Source of the DNA: a virus
DNA: 64,000 nucleotides
Virus record (IMG/VR): IMGVR_UViG_3300043436_002883
Span: 1 to 64,000 of that record
Direction: 5' to 3' (one strand)
The notes under the pieces were generated by a model. It ran no database searches and was not told the origin of the DNA. It saw only the letters and a list, made by a program, of their open reading frames with translations. Of this stretch, positions 39,847 to 46,355 are shown piece by piece (the stretch's first letter is position 1; the number at the start of each line of letters is the position of its first letter). Made by a program: the position numbers and the translations under genes.

Positions 39847-39942
39847 TTATTCAAAATCTTCAAATATTTTTTCTAGTTGAAGAATTTGCTCATCGGTAAG
39901 ATGATCTAATTCAATTGCGTGTTCAAATCCATAAAATTCCAT
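39847..39942 (-). CDS. 31-residue acidic peptide
   Basis: Helical, acidic; ATG overlaps the stop of the upstream gene. Supported by coupling only. Confidence 0.48.
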   Translation of the reverse strand: MEFYGFEHAIELDHLTDEQILQLEKIFEDFE

Positions 39943-40136
39943 TATTCGTTTTCCATTTCTGCTAAATAATCTTCGTGTTCAACTAGGCCAATCGCAAATG
40001 CTACTGGGTCGCAACATTCTAGAATTTCGGCGGGAGTAAAAGTAGAGTAACCAATTTTTACAGTAGGATAAACATCATTTAGTAAGTCAATAAAACTTTC
40101 TTTGATTTCTAAATCTTTTTCTAATTGTGATTTCAT
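39942..40136 (-). CDS. Small acidic helical protein
   Basis: 64 aa; contains SFIDLLNDVYPTVKIGYSTFTPAEILECCDPVAF, a short pattern found in phage early proteins. Role unknown. Confidence 0.65.
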   Translation of the reverse strand: MKSQLEKDLEIKESFIDLLNDVYPTVKIGYSTFTPAEILECCDPVAFAIGLVEHEDYLAEMENE

Positions 40137-40252
40137 TTATATTCTCCTTTTGAGATAAGTTCGTCTAGCATTTTTGCTAAATCGGGGTGAATGCCAATTG
40201 GGGCATCTTTCCAATAATTTTCTAATTCTAAGTTAGTAACGAAATCTCTCAT
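40133..40252 (-). CDS. 39-residue hypothetical peptide
   Basis: Overlaps both neighbours (ATGA and ATG sharing). Helical C-terminus. Confidence 0.52.
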   Translation of the reverse strand: MRDFVTNLELENYWKDAPIGIHPDLAKMLDELISKGEYK

Positions 40253-40443
40253 TAGATACACGCTACGCATTCGCATTTAGGATTTTCACGAATAAGAACT
40301 TTTAGCAAAACCTTGCGTTGATAAACGCTAAGACCATAAGTGCTTTTAGCACCACCATTATTCCAATCGTGGAGAATACGATTTTCAAGAGCACCAGATA
40401 TTCCTAGTGCTAAGCCGATATTTGTTTTTTCTAGTGTAGTCAT
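40252..40443 (-). CDS. Hypothetical protein with Cys end
   Basis: 63 aa from ATG 40443 with AGAAAGG upstream; ends CECVACI. Helical. Upstream in-frame codons lie in the promoter region. Confidence 0.62.
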   Translation of the reverse strand: MTTLEKTNIGLALGISGALENRILHDWNNGGAKSTYGLSVYQRKVLLKVLIRENPKCECVACI

Positions 40444-40477
40444 TTGAGACCACCTTTCTTTTTGTTTGTATGTCGCT

Positions 40478-40553
40478 AGTATAGCAGGGGGGTCTGACAT
40501 TTTGACCCCTTTTTCGGGCGTGTCGGAAAACTATTTTTGTGATAAACCTCACA
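40478..40553 (-). promoter_or_regulatory. TGTCAG-type promoter with perfect CRP/GlxR-like operator
   Basis: TATACT (40478-40483) with TGC before it, 10 nt, TGTCAG (40494-40499). Perfect TGTGA-TAAACC-TCACA at 40538-40553, at the same spacing as in the modules at 34948 and 36463. Confidence 0.78.
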
Positions 40554-40566
40554 AATTCTAGGGTGT

Positions 40567-40599
40567 TTATCCACAGACCCTTAATCACCCTGTGGATAA
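40567..40599. promoter_or_regulatory. Inverted pair of DnaA-like boxes
   Basis: TTATCCACA at 40567-40575 and TGTGGATAA at 40591-40599 face each other; with flanking G/C they form a TATCCACAG...CTGTGGATA inverted repeat with a 14-nt loop. Confidence 0.68.
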
Positions 40600-40654
40600 C
40601 TCCCTCAAGTACTTGCGGGCGGATCAGCTTTTGTCAAGCCGACACGCCGTTAGG

Positions 40655-40780
40655 TTAGTGTGATTTATCCCACTCTCTAAAGTCTGCGACGATCTCCCGC
40701 CACATTAGGCGCATCATTAGCAGGGTAGGTATTCCGATACCTATTTGGACGGCGGTAGTTAGTAGGCGATTAGTAGTCAT
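40655..40780 (-). CDS. Small membrane protein
   Basis: 41 aa with one hydrophobic segment (TTAVQIGIGIPTLLMMRLMW) and a charged end. Overlaps the previous stop. Confidence 0.52.
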   Translation of the reverse strand: MTTNRLLTTAVQIGIGIPTLLMMRLMWREIVADFREWDKSH

Positions 40781-40935
40781 TACTTATTCTTCTTTCTCTT
40801 GTAAATCTTATAGGCGGTTATTACTAGGGCGGTGATAATGATAGTGTGCCAAGGTAGATAGATAGCCCCTAAGAAACTATCTAATTCTAATCCGTAGTCG
40901 CTTGTTATGTATAACTCTAATCCGTCCGCTATCAT
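40780..40935 (-). CDS. Small membrane protein
   Basis: 51 aa, one membrane helix near residues 28-44 (LPWHTIIITALVITAYKIY), basic end. Confidence 0.58.
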   Translation of the reverse strand: MIADGLELYITSDYGLELDSFLGAIYLPWHTIIITALVITAYKIYKRKKNK

Positions 40936-41102
40936 TAGTCATTCCAATCTAGTGTTAGTGATTTGTGTAATTCATCATCATCAAAATCATCAGCGCCAAA
41001 ATCTACGCCTTCTGCTAGTGCCTTGTTATAGGCTTCTTCTTCATCTATGTAGACATAAGCATCTGCTACATCTGCCTGAATAGTATCCCATTTAGTCATC
41101 AT
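40935..41102 (-). CDS. Small acidic protein
   Basis: 55 aa (two adjacent ATGs), very acidic (DFGADDFDDDELH). Starts on the stop of the upstream gene. Confidence 0.58.
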   Translation of the reverse strand: MMTKWDTIQADVADAYVYIDEEEAYNKALAEGVDFGADDFDDDELHKSLTLDWND

Positions 41103-41251
41103 TACATTGACACCTTTCTCATATGTGCCACTACATTAGTGGAAACCTTTTGTAAGTCTGCTACGACTTTATTCATTTCATCTGCGCTATTAGCGGTAAA
41201 GTCAACGCCTAGTAATTGTGCGCCGTCCCATAGTGAGTATGTTATTGTCAT
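41102..41251 (-). CDS. Small hypothetical protein
   Basis: 49 aa. Beta hairpin plus helix. ACAAAGGATAG ribosome site. The leader is long and contains two copies of GTGAGCCTAGCAAATAA. Confidence 0.58.
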   Translation of the reverse strand: MTITYSLWDGAQLLGVDFTANSADEMNKVVADLQKVSTNVVAHMRKVSM

Positions 41252-41371
41252 TTTATTTTCTATCCTTTGTTAGTAGTTGTTAGTTAGTTGTTGAGCGGTT
41301 ATTTGCTAGGCTCACCTTTCGGATTATTTGCTAGGCTCACGCTCTAATTCTTATTTAGTTGTTATGCTGTA

Positions 41372-41438
41372 ATTGTAGCCGATAGGGCTGACATTTACAA
41401 GCGACACGCCGTTAGGCGTTAGTGTGATTATGCTCACA
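41372..41438 (-). promoter_or_regulatory. TGTCAG-type promoter with perfect CRP/GlxR-like operator
   Basis: TACAAT (41372-41377), 10 nt, TGTCAG (41388-41393). Perfect TGTGA-TTATGC-TCACA at 41423-41438, which lies inside the end of the upstream small gene. Confidence 0.72.
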
Positions 41439-41516
41439 CTTGGACTCTATCTCGTGTCCATATTCCTCTACGAGTTCCTCGTAGATTTCATCCATATAGT
41501 CTAGATAATCGTTCAT
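41412..41516 (-). CDS. 34-residue acidic peptide
   Basis: Acidic helix (NDYLDYMDEIYEELVEEYG), ending CEHNHTNA. Its last codons cover the CRP-like site. Confidence 0.45.
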   Translation of the reverse strand: MNDYLDYMDEIYEELVEEYGHEIESKCEHNHTNA

Positions 41517-41683
41517 TAGTTATTCTCCTTTCCAAGAGTGTTGTGTGTAGCGTAGTTACCGCCACACATTACGCAGAGTGTCCAAGCGGTTACTCTACCG
41601 CACCCTGCTGAGCAAGATACATAGCCTAGACGCTGAGCGTCATTCTGATAGTCGTTACGACTTTCCCAAATTCTATTTGTCAT
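41516..41683 (-). CDS. Small zinc protein
   Basis: 55 aa. CSAGCGRVTAWTLCVMCGG is a compact four-Cys zinc site. First gene of the minus block. Confidence 0.62.
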   Translation of the reverse strand: MTNRIWESRNDYQNDAQRLGYVSCSAGCGRVTAWTLCVMCGGNYATHNTLGKENN

Positions 41684-42219
41684 TTTATTGACCTTTCTTT
41701 ATTAAGGTTAACTCCTTGTTAACTTCTTATACTATAAGCCTAACAGGGGGGACTGACATTTAGGGGGGTTACTGATGAGTATTCTCAAACTATTTTTGTG
41801 AGTTACACCACACTCACGCTCAAAATTATAGGGTTATGGGCGCACTATCGGACAAATCGGACATTAAAAATAGTGTGTATCATACATATTAAAAATATAT
41901 TAACATTTTCTCAAAAGTGACTTTGATCTATTGACTTACGAAAATATCAAATGTTATACTTGGAAAGGTTTCGGGGGGTTACACTAAGACTCAATATACC
42001 AAGTAATGCTTGGATTAGAATCTAGTAAAGCTCTCCCCTATCTTTCCAAAAAGATTTTTTAAATTTGGGGGGTAGGGGGGGTTTGCTAAAATCTAATTCC
42101 CAAGTATCCACTATACAATAAATGATAAAGATAAACAATATAGAAAAAATATTTTATTAACATTATGTAAAATCTTAAATCCTAGTCGACTGATAATTAT
42201 ACTGCTATATAATTAAGCT
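41684..42219. other. Intergenic region where the minus block and the HNH gene diverge
   Basis: About 535 nt without a gene. On the minus side are TATAGT (41731-41736), TGTCAG (41753-41758, here 16 nt away) and an imperfect TGTGA-N6-CCACA (41797-41812). On the plus side are TTGACT-18-TATACT (41931-41960) followed by a possible structured RNA, G-rich runs near 42065-42080 and TATAAT 6 nt before the ATG at 42220. Confidence 0.7.
41931..42056 (+). ncRNA. Possible short structured RNA
   Basis: TTGACT (41931-41936), 18 nt, TATACT (41955-41960), then about 90 nt in which TTGGAAAG (from 41960) pairs with CTTTCCAA near 42042, GGGG with CCCC, and CCAAG-TAATG-CTTGG forms an inner hairpin; a T-rich run follows. 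The outer stem starts slightly before the predicted transcript start, so the call is tentative. Confidence 0.35.
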
Positions 42220-42501
42220 ATGTCTCCAGAGAAGATGTCGATCAAGAAACAAAAAGACTATCTGGCACGTTATTTAAAAGAGATAAAAGAAAAGAACCCT
42301 TGTATGGATTGCAAGATATCCTATCCGTATTATATGATGGACTTTGATCATGTTCGTGGAACCAAACATGCAAATGTGGCGGAACTAATCAATACGTTAT
42401 CTAAGAAACGAATAGATGCAGAAATAGCCAAGTGTGAGATAGTATGTTCTAATTGCCATAGAATAAGAACACATATGAGAAAAAAGCGGAAGGCAGGATA
42501 A
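42220..42501 (+). CDS. HNH endonuclease
   Basis: 93 aa. CMDCKISYPYYMMDFDHVRGTK, then CEIVCSNCHRIRTH: the ββα-metal HNH motif (DH...H) framed by two CxxC zinc knuckles. It may be a free-standing homing nuclease or assist packaging cleavage. Leaderless promoter. Confidence 0.9.
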   Translation: MSPEKMSIKKQKDYLARYLKEIKEKNPCMDCKISYPYYMMDFDHVRGTKHANVAELINTLSKKRIDAEIAKCEIVCSNCHRIRTHMRKKRKAG

Positions 42502-42612
42502 ATGAAATTTTGTAGTTATTGCGATAAGCTATCATATACATCTAAGATGTTAACAGATGGATCTATGAGATATTACTGCTCAGATCATGCATTAAATATT
42601 GCAGTTGACTAG
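42502..42612 (+). CDS. 36-residue zinc peptide
   Basis: CSYCDK...YYCSDHA gives a CxxC...CxxH zinc site. 1-nt gap to the HNH gene. Confidence 0.55.
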   Translation: MKFCSYCDKLSYTSKMLTDGSMRYYCSDHALNIAVD

Positions 42613-42632
42613 GATTATGGTATAATATAAAA

Positions 42633-42710
42633 ATGAACTGGATACAAGCAACAGTCATATTTGGACCAATAGTGGTTCTACTAATAGCATTTTGGAAAGA
42701 TATCAAATGA
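42633..42710 (+). CDS. 25-residue membrane peptide
   Basis: One helix (ATVIFGPIVVLLIAFW). TATAAT 6 nt before the ATG, so a leaderless gene; the next gene overlaps by ATGA. Confidence 0.5.
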   Translation: MNWIQATVIFGPIVVLLIAFWKDIK

Positions 42711-42850
42711 AAAAGATCTATGCGTTAATTGCGTTAACTGCGACAGCAGTCTTATCAGGTGTAGCTTTGTCTAAATTTTTAAATTGGGCGGGACAGATAG
42801 AAATCTTTGATTTTGACCTAGATGAAGATATTGATCTTGAAGACTTCTAA
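42707..42850 (+). CDS. Small secreted or anchored acidic protein
   Basis: 47 aa. N-terminal signal or anchor helix (KKIYALIALTATAVLSGVAL), then a very acidic end (DFDLDEDIDLEDF). Coupled to the preceding membrane peptide. Confidence 0.58.
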   Translation: MKKIYALIALTATAVLSGVALSKFLNWAGQIEIFDFDLDEDIDLEDF

Positions 42851-42944
42851 ACTATATAGGTCAATACTCTGGCTATCTTGGCTTCTTATGGGTATGTATA
42901 TTATATCCTGGCTATTGTAGAAAATTGCTAGCTTTTTTTCTCCC

Positions 42945-42962
42945 GCCCTTTTAAGGGCTTTT
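42945..42962 (+). terminator. Intrinsic terminator
   Basis: GCCCTTTTAAGGGC followed by TTTTG, behind the small-gene run. Two related hairpins follow (CCCTTTAAGGG near 42983 and CCCTCGTAGAGGG near 43011). Confidence 0.6.
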
Positions 42963-43127
42963 GTATCGGAGATACCAATTATGACCCTTTAAGGGCTTAG
43001 AACCCTCGTAGAGGGCTTATATGGGATATTCTAGAAAATAGCATAGATGACAAATGTGGTCTTCTCTCGCCGAAGCACTTTTTTCGCACTTTTTGCACTA
43101 TATGTCTAATATGTCTGTATTGTTACT

Positions 43128-43403
43128 TTATTTTTCAATAATCATAACTGCACAAGTTACAGTATTATCTTCGCCAAGAGCCCAAAGTCTGTCATCCTTA
43201 TACACATCTATAGACAAAGGCATTGAATCGTGTTCTAGTCTAATCCCGTAATTTGTAGTGCTTACATCGCTATTTCCAATAATGAGATGCTTATTGGAGC
43301 TTGTATTAGATATTATCAGTGTTGACTTTGCATTGATCTCATCTTCAATTGTTAGTTCAACAGGCGTTGTGTTATCTAGCGTATAGTTTCTAGTTCTTAT
43401 CAT
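43128..43403 (-). CDS. Beta-rich hypothetical protein
   Basis: 91 aa. TPVELTIEDEINAKSTLIISNTSSNKHLIIGNSDVSTTNYGI resembles short beta-sandwich domains in phage tail or baseplate proteins, such as the start of the 1004-aa tail protein at 55812. Confidence 0.6.
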   Translation of the reverse strand: MIRTRNYTLDNTTPVELTIEDEINAKSTLIISNTSSNKHLIIGNSDVSTTNYGIRLEHDSMPLSIDVYKDDRLWALGEDNTVTCAVMIIEK

Positions 43404-43407
43404 TTGA

Positions 43408-44055
43408 TTAACCCATTACCCAATCGCTGTGCTTATAGACCCAGTCAACAAAAGTATATTTAATTCCAGATGTAACATCTTTTGACTTATATACCTGTCC
43501 TCCATCTATAGGAAAGCAATACAAAGTGTTTGTTTCAGGAAGAATTTCAGATCCATCTGATAATGTTATAATTTCTCCGCCAGTCCATTCACCAAGGTAA
43601 TAGCATGCTACATAGTCTGCTGATTTCCAGGTGTCTGCTCCGCCCCATATTCTATCTACATTGTCACTAGGTCTTGTTCTGTTAATTGTGTTATGTTCGT
43701 TAGTCCAGTATTCGTTAATTATACATTCAATAATTGAAGAGTTTAAAGTTTGAATGGAAAGAGGTGTAGAAATTCTACCGTGAATTTCAGAGTCTGTTGG
43801 GTGAGTAGACCAAGACTCTTCATCAAGAGCATCACATTGAAATAGTATATAGTTGTAGTCATCCAGGTTTAACAAGTCTGGGTATTTAAGAATTCCATTG
43901 CCCATATCAACAAACCCTAGCTTTTTACTAAGATGAACTTGTTCAATTGGACGGTCACCTTTAGATTCAGAAATAGATATTTCATTAGATATTTCTTCAA
44001 CAGGTTCTTCGTTATTGTTTTCAGGTAGATTTGTTTCCCAAATAATTTCAGCCAT
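43408..44055 (-). CDS. Degenerate 2OG-Fe(II) oxygenase-fold protein
   Basis: 215 aa. The fold can be traced (YVACYYLGEWTGGEIITL, LPETNTLYCFPID, DVTSGIKYTFVDWVYKH), but the HxD pair is not seen before it and the distal His is Tyr (QVYKSKDVTSG). Arg is replaced by Lys. It may be a catalytically dead partner or binding protein. It ends 3 nt before the start of an intact oxygenase gene. Confidence 0.6.
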   Translation of the reverse strand: MAEIIWETNLPENNNEEPVEEISNEISISESKGDRPIEQVHLSKKLGFVDMGNGILKYPDLLNLDDYNYILFQCDALDEESWSTHPTDSEIHGRISTPLSIQTLNSSIIECIINEYWTNEHNTINRTRPSDNVDRIWGGADTWKSADYVACYYLGEWTGGEIITLSDGSEILPETNTLYCFPIDGGQVYKSKDVTSGIKYTFVDWVYKHSDWVMG

Positions 44056-44057
44056 TT

Positions 44058-44615
44058 TTATTTCTTTTCCGTTAAAAAAGTAGAGTAAGCATATCTTATT
44101 CCACTTGTAACTTCTGCAACACCGTGTCTAATTAAAGCACCATGTATTAACAGATCACCAGATTTTGGTTTAATTTTTAATCCCAATAATGGGTAGTATA
44201 TTTCTCCACCTTCAAACTTATCTGTAAAGTATGCTACAACTCCATATTTTGTAATAGCACATGTGTTGAAGTCATCATTTGAAGTTGCTTCTCCATCTTC
44301 CCCGCAAGTATCTTCGTGCTCGTGCATACTATCTCCAACAAACATTCTGTGGAAAGAAGAGTTTGCAGTAGCTACATAGCCAGGAGATACGAGATCATTT
44401 ACTCTGCTATTTATATCAAGAAGTTCTGGGATAGCAATGCTTACCTTTCCGTTGTACCAATCTAGTGGGCTATTTGCTTCATTCCATTGTGGCTCAGTAA
44501 GTCCGTTAGCAATGTTCTCTAAAGAAACGCACTCCTCTTCATTTAAAAAGTTTTCATACACCCAGATATCGTCATATATTTTTTTAACGTTAGGATTGTT
44601 GTCAAAATTAAGCAT
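44058..44615 (-). CDS. 2OG-Fe(II) oxygenase (prolyl 4-hydroxylase-like)
   Basis: 185 aa. MHEHEDTCG (HxHxD), VVAYFTDKFEGGEIYYPLLGLKIKPKSGDLLIH and LIRHGVAEVTSGIRYAYSTF carry all iron ligands and the 2OG Arg. Upstream of the degenerate copy. Confidence 0.88.
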   Translation of the reverse strand: MLNFDNNPNVKKIYDDIWVYENFLNEEECVSLENIANGLTEPQWNEANSPLDWYNGKVSIAIPELLDINSRVNDLVSPGYVATANSSFHRMFVGDSMHEHEDTCGEDGEATSNDDFNTCAITKYGVVAYFTDKFEGGEIYYPLLGLKIKPKSGDLLIHGALIRHGVAEVTSGIRYAYSTFLTEKK

Positions 44616-44769
44616 TTTTTTTCTTTCTCCAAAAAAATATTTTAGATAGAATTTTTTCTATCCGTAATTCTATTCTAGTTTCCATTTTGCCTGCATTAGT
44701 TTCTTCCTTATAATACTTTGTTCCAAAATAAGGGTTTTTCATTTGTTTAGAAAACTCATGAGGGGTCAT
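44608..44769 (-). CDS. Small basic protein
   Basis: 53 aa from the ATG at 44769, with TATAAT 6 nt upstream on the minus strand (leaderless). Basic, helical end. An upstream frame to 44805 covers the promoter. Confidence 0.6.
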   Translation of the reverse strand: MTPHEFSKQMKNPYFGTKYYKEETNAGKMETRIELRIEKILSKIFFWRKKKNA

Positions 44770-44800
44770 ATATCTATTATACACCCCAATAAACAAAAAA

Positions 44801-44826
44801 CCCAATCAGAGGCGGATCCGATTGGG
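44801..44826 (-). terminator. Rho-independent terminator
   Basis: Minus strand: CCCAATC-loop-GATTGGG followed by TTTTTTG. It ends the lysozyme-gene operon (46270 to 44915) just before the next promoter. Confidence 0.85.
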
Positions 44827-44914
44827 CTTTGCTGCCATTTAAGGCAATTATAGGGAACAATAAATTGCTCGACCTATAACATTATTGTATTGGATACAAT
44901 ATTTTAAGTCAATA

Positions 44915-45109
44915 CTAATCTACAGAAATCATTCCTCTTGCGATTAGTGCATCAACAATTCCACTGCACATATGATTATAAGCAGGTTGTGCTTGTAATA
45001 GAGCCTTTTCCAGCTCAACCAAGTCTCCCTTATTTTGCACAGTTGCTTGTCTAGATTGAATATTAATTTGTTCAACCATTGTGTCTACAACAGATTCTTT
45101 ACTCGCCAT
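44915..45109 (-). CDS. Small hypothetical protein
   Basis: 64 aa, helical, acidic. AAGGGAAGAAA upstream. Not recognised. Confidence 0.62.
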   Translation of the reverse strand: MASKESVVDTMVEQINIQSRQATVQNKGDLVELEKALLQAQPAYNHMCSGIVDALIARGMISVD

Positions 45110-45311
45110 TTTCTTCCCTTTCGTCTATTGAATAAGATGGACTAGGACCCAGAAGGAATCCCTCTTTATGATATTGTATCATTTTTCCTACTTCTTCTCC
45201 ACCTACTGCTCCTTTTGCCACCAAGGTCAGCATATCGTAAATTCGGTGAAGCATTATATAATTTACCATAGGTAAATTGTCTTCCAGAGATTGAGGCTCT
45301 TTTTCTTCCAT
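45099..45311 (-). CDS. Small hypothetical protein
   Basis: 70 aa from ATG 45311. Helical (NYIMLHRIYDMLTLVAKGAVGGEEVGKMIQYHKEG), acidic ends. Confidence 0.6.
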   Translation of the reverse strand: MEEKEPQSLEDNLPMVNYIMLHRIYDMLTLVAKGAVGGEEVGKMIQYHKEGFLLGPSPSYSIDEREENGE

Positions 45312-45514
45312 TATGGTCTCCCCATATCTTCCCAAAATTTTTCTCTCCCCATAGAATCTGTTTCCGTAAGGGTGTTTGACTCAAATTCATATGAAGAAAA
45401 TGTCTCTTCATCCGCCGCACTGAAATTCGCACTATTTTGCGGAATCACTTTAATGTGAAAAAAATTCTCTTCTTGTTCACAGGCACATTGCCCGTTTTTA
45501 CATTTATCCAACAT
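45311..45514 (-). CDS. Small Cys-containing acidic protein
   Basis: 67 aa. CKNGQCACEQEE at the start. The rest is acidic and low in structure. Overlaps both neighbours. Confidence 0.6.
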   Translation of the reverse strand: MLDKCKNGQCACEQEENFFHIKVIPQNSANFSAADEETFSSYEFESNTLTETDSMGREKFWEDMGRP

Positions 45515-45713
45515 TTTCCACCGCTTTCACGATATTGTCGTAATCTTTAGATCCAAGGACTTTTTTATAATTACAGGATAAGCAGTAAACAAATACCCTG
45601 TCTTCGCCGTCTTGATTAGGATAAAGAGAGCCTTGATCCATTGGGCATAAAAGCTCTGGAACAAGGCCCTCTTGTGATAAAGAGAGATACTTCGATACAT
45701 ACTGTACCTTCAT
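45504..45713 (-). CDS. Zinc-ribbon protein
   Basis: 69 aa. ELLCPMDQGS and VFVYCLSCNYKKVLG give a CxxxD...CxxC ribbon of the type in transcript-associated small proteins. Confidence 0.65.
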   Translation of the reverse strand: MKVQYVSKYLSLSQEGLVPELLCPMDQGSLYPNQDGEDRVFVYCLSCNYKKVLGSKDYDNIVKAVENVG

Positions 45714-45718
45714 TTATC

Positions 45719-46270
45719 CTACTTCTTTTCAGTTGTTGGGAATCGCAATAGCCATTCCTGCGCTTTTGGGGTCATACCCTTCCAGCTTGACCAATCTAAA
45801 CCGCCGTTGGTCATATAGTACGTTATCTCTGCGTTTGTTACTGGGTCGAATAACTCTTTGTTACTCTTTAGGTTGAATTTCTCTAGTCTGTCTGGACCGA
45901 GATCTCCAATCATGTTTATCTGGAATACTCCGTAAGAACTATCTCCAGTTTTCCTATCCCCGTTATATGCAAGCGGTCTTCCGTTAGATTCACGCTTTGC
46001 TATTGACCAAGCTTTCTTAAGGCCTGCTCCTTCGAATCCTACAGTCTTGAGTAGCAATACTAGCTCTTCGTCTGTAAGCATCTCAGATGGTTTGTAAACT
46101 TGATTACTGAACTTATCTAAGACTTCTTGCTTTAGTTGGGCTTCAGTTTTCACTAAAGGTTTTACTACTAAGGCTTGTGCGGGCTGGACTGGAAACATAA
46201 ATAATGTTATCATTACTATTGTAACCAGATTATGAGCCAAATCACTAACCTGTTGTTTTATTTTCTCCAT
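45719..46270 (-). CDS. Membrane-anchored lysozyme/transglycosylase-like protein
   Basis: 183 aa from ATG 46270 (GGAGG 8 nt upstream). N-terminal signal anchor (residues 10-33). The SLT/lysozyme-like fold is visible in AWSIAKRESNGRPLAYNGDRKTGDSSYGVFQINM, with catalytic Glu in RESNGRP. C-terminal half: DPVTNAEITYYMTNGGLDWSSW. It may work with the CHAP endolysin or open the wall for entry. Confidence 0.82.
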   Translation of the reverse strand: MEKIKQQVSDLAHNLVTIVMITLFMFPVQPAQALVVKPLVKTEAQLKQEVLDKFSNQVYKPSEMLTDEELVLLLKTVGFEGAGLKKAWSIAKRESNGRPLAYNGDRKTGDSSYGVFQINMIGDLGPDRLEKFNLKSNKELFDPVTNAEITYYMTNGGLDWSSWKGMTPKAQEWLLRFPTTEKK

Positions 46271-46303
46271 TGGCATTTCCTCCTCTAGAGATAACGAACT
46301 ACA

Positions 46304-46333
46304 ATCATAACATTGATAGGATAAGCCTGTCAA
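46304..46333 (-). promoter_or_regulatory. Sigma70-like promoter of the lysozyme operon
   Basis: Minus strand: TTGACA (46328-46333), 18 nt, TATGAT (46304-46309). It diverges from the glycosyltransferase gene. Confidence 0.75.
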
Positions 46334-46355
46334 GCCAGTCAACCAGAAAGAAAAC

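Noticed and set aside
43054-43251. Plus-strand frame of 65 aa
   Set aside because: It overlaps the opposite-strand beta-rich gene and lacks a ribosome site and promoter.
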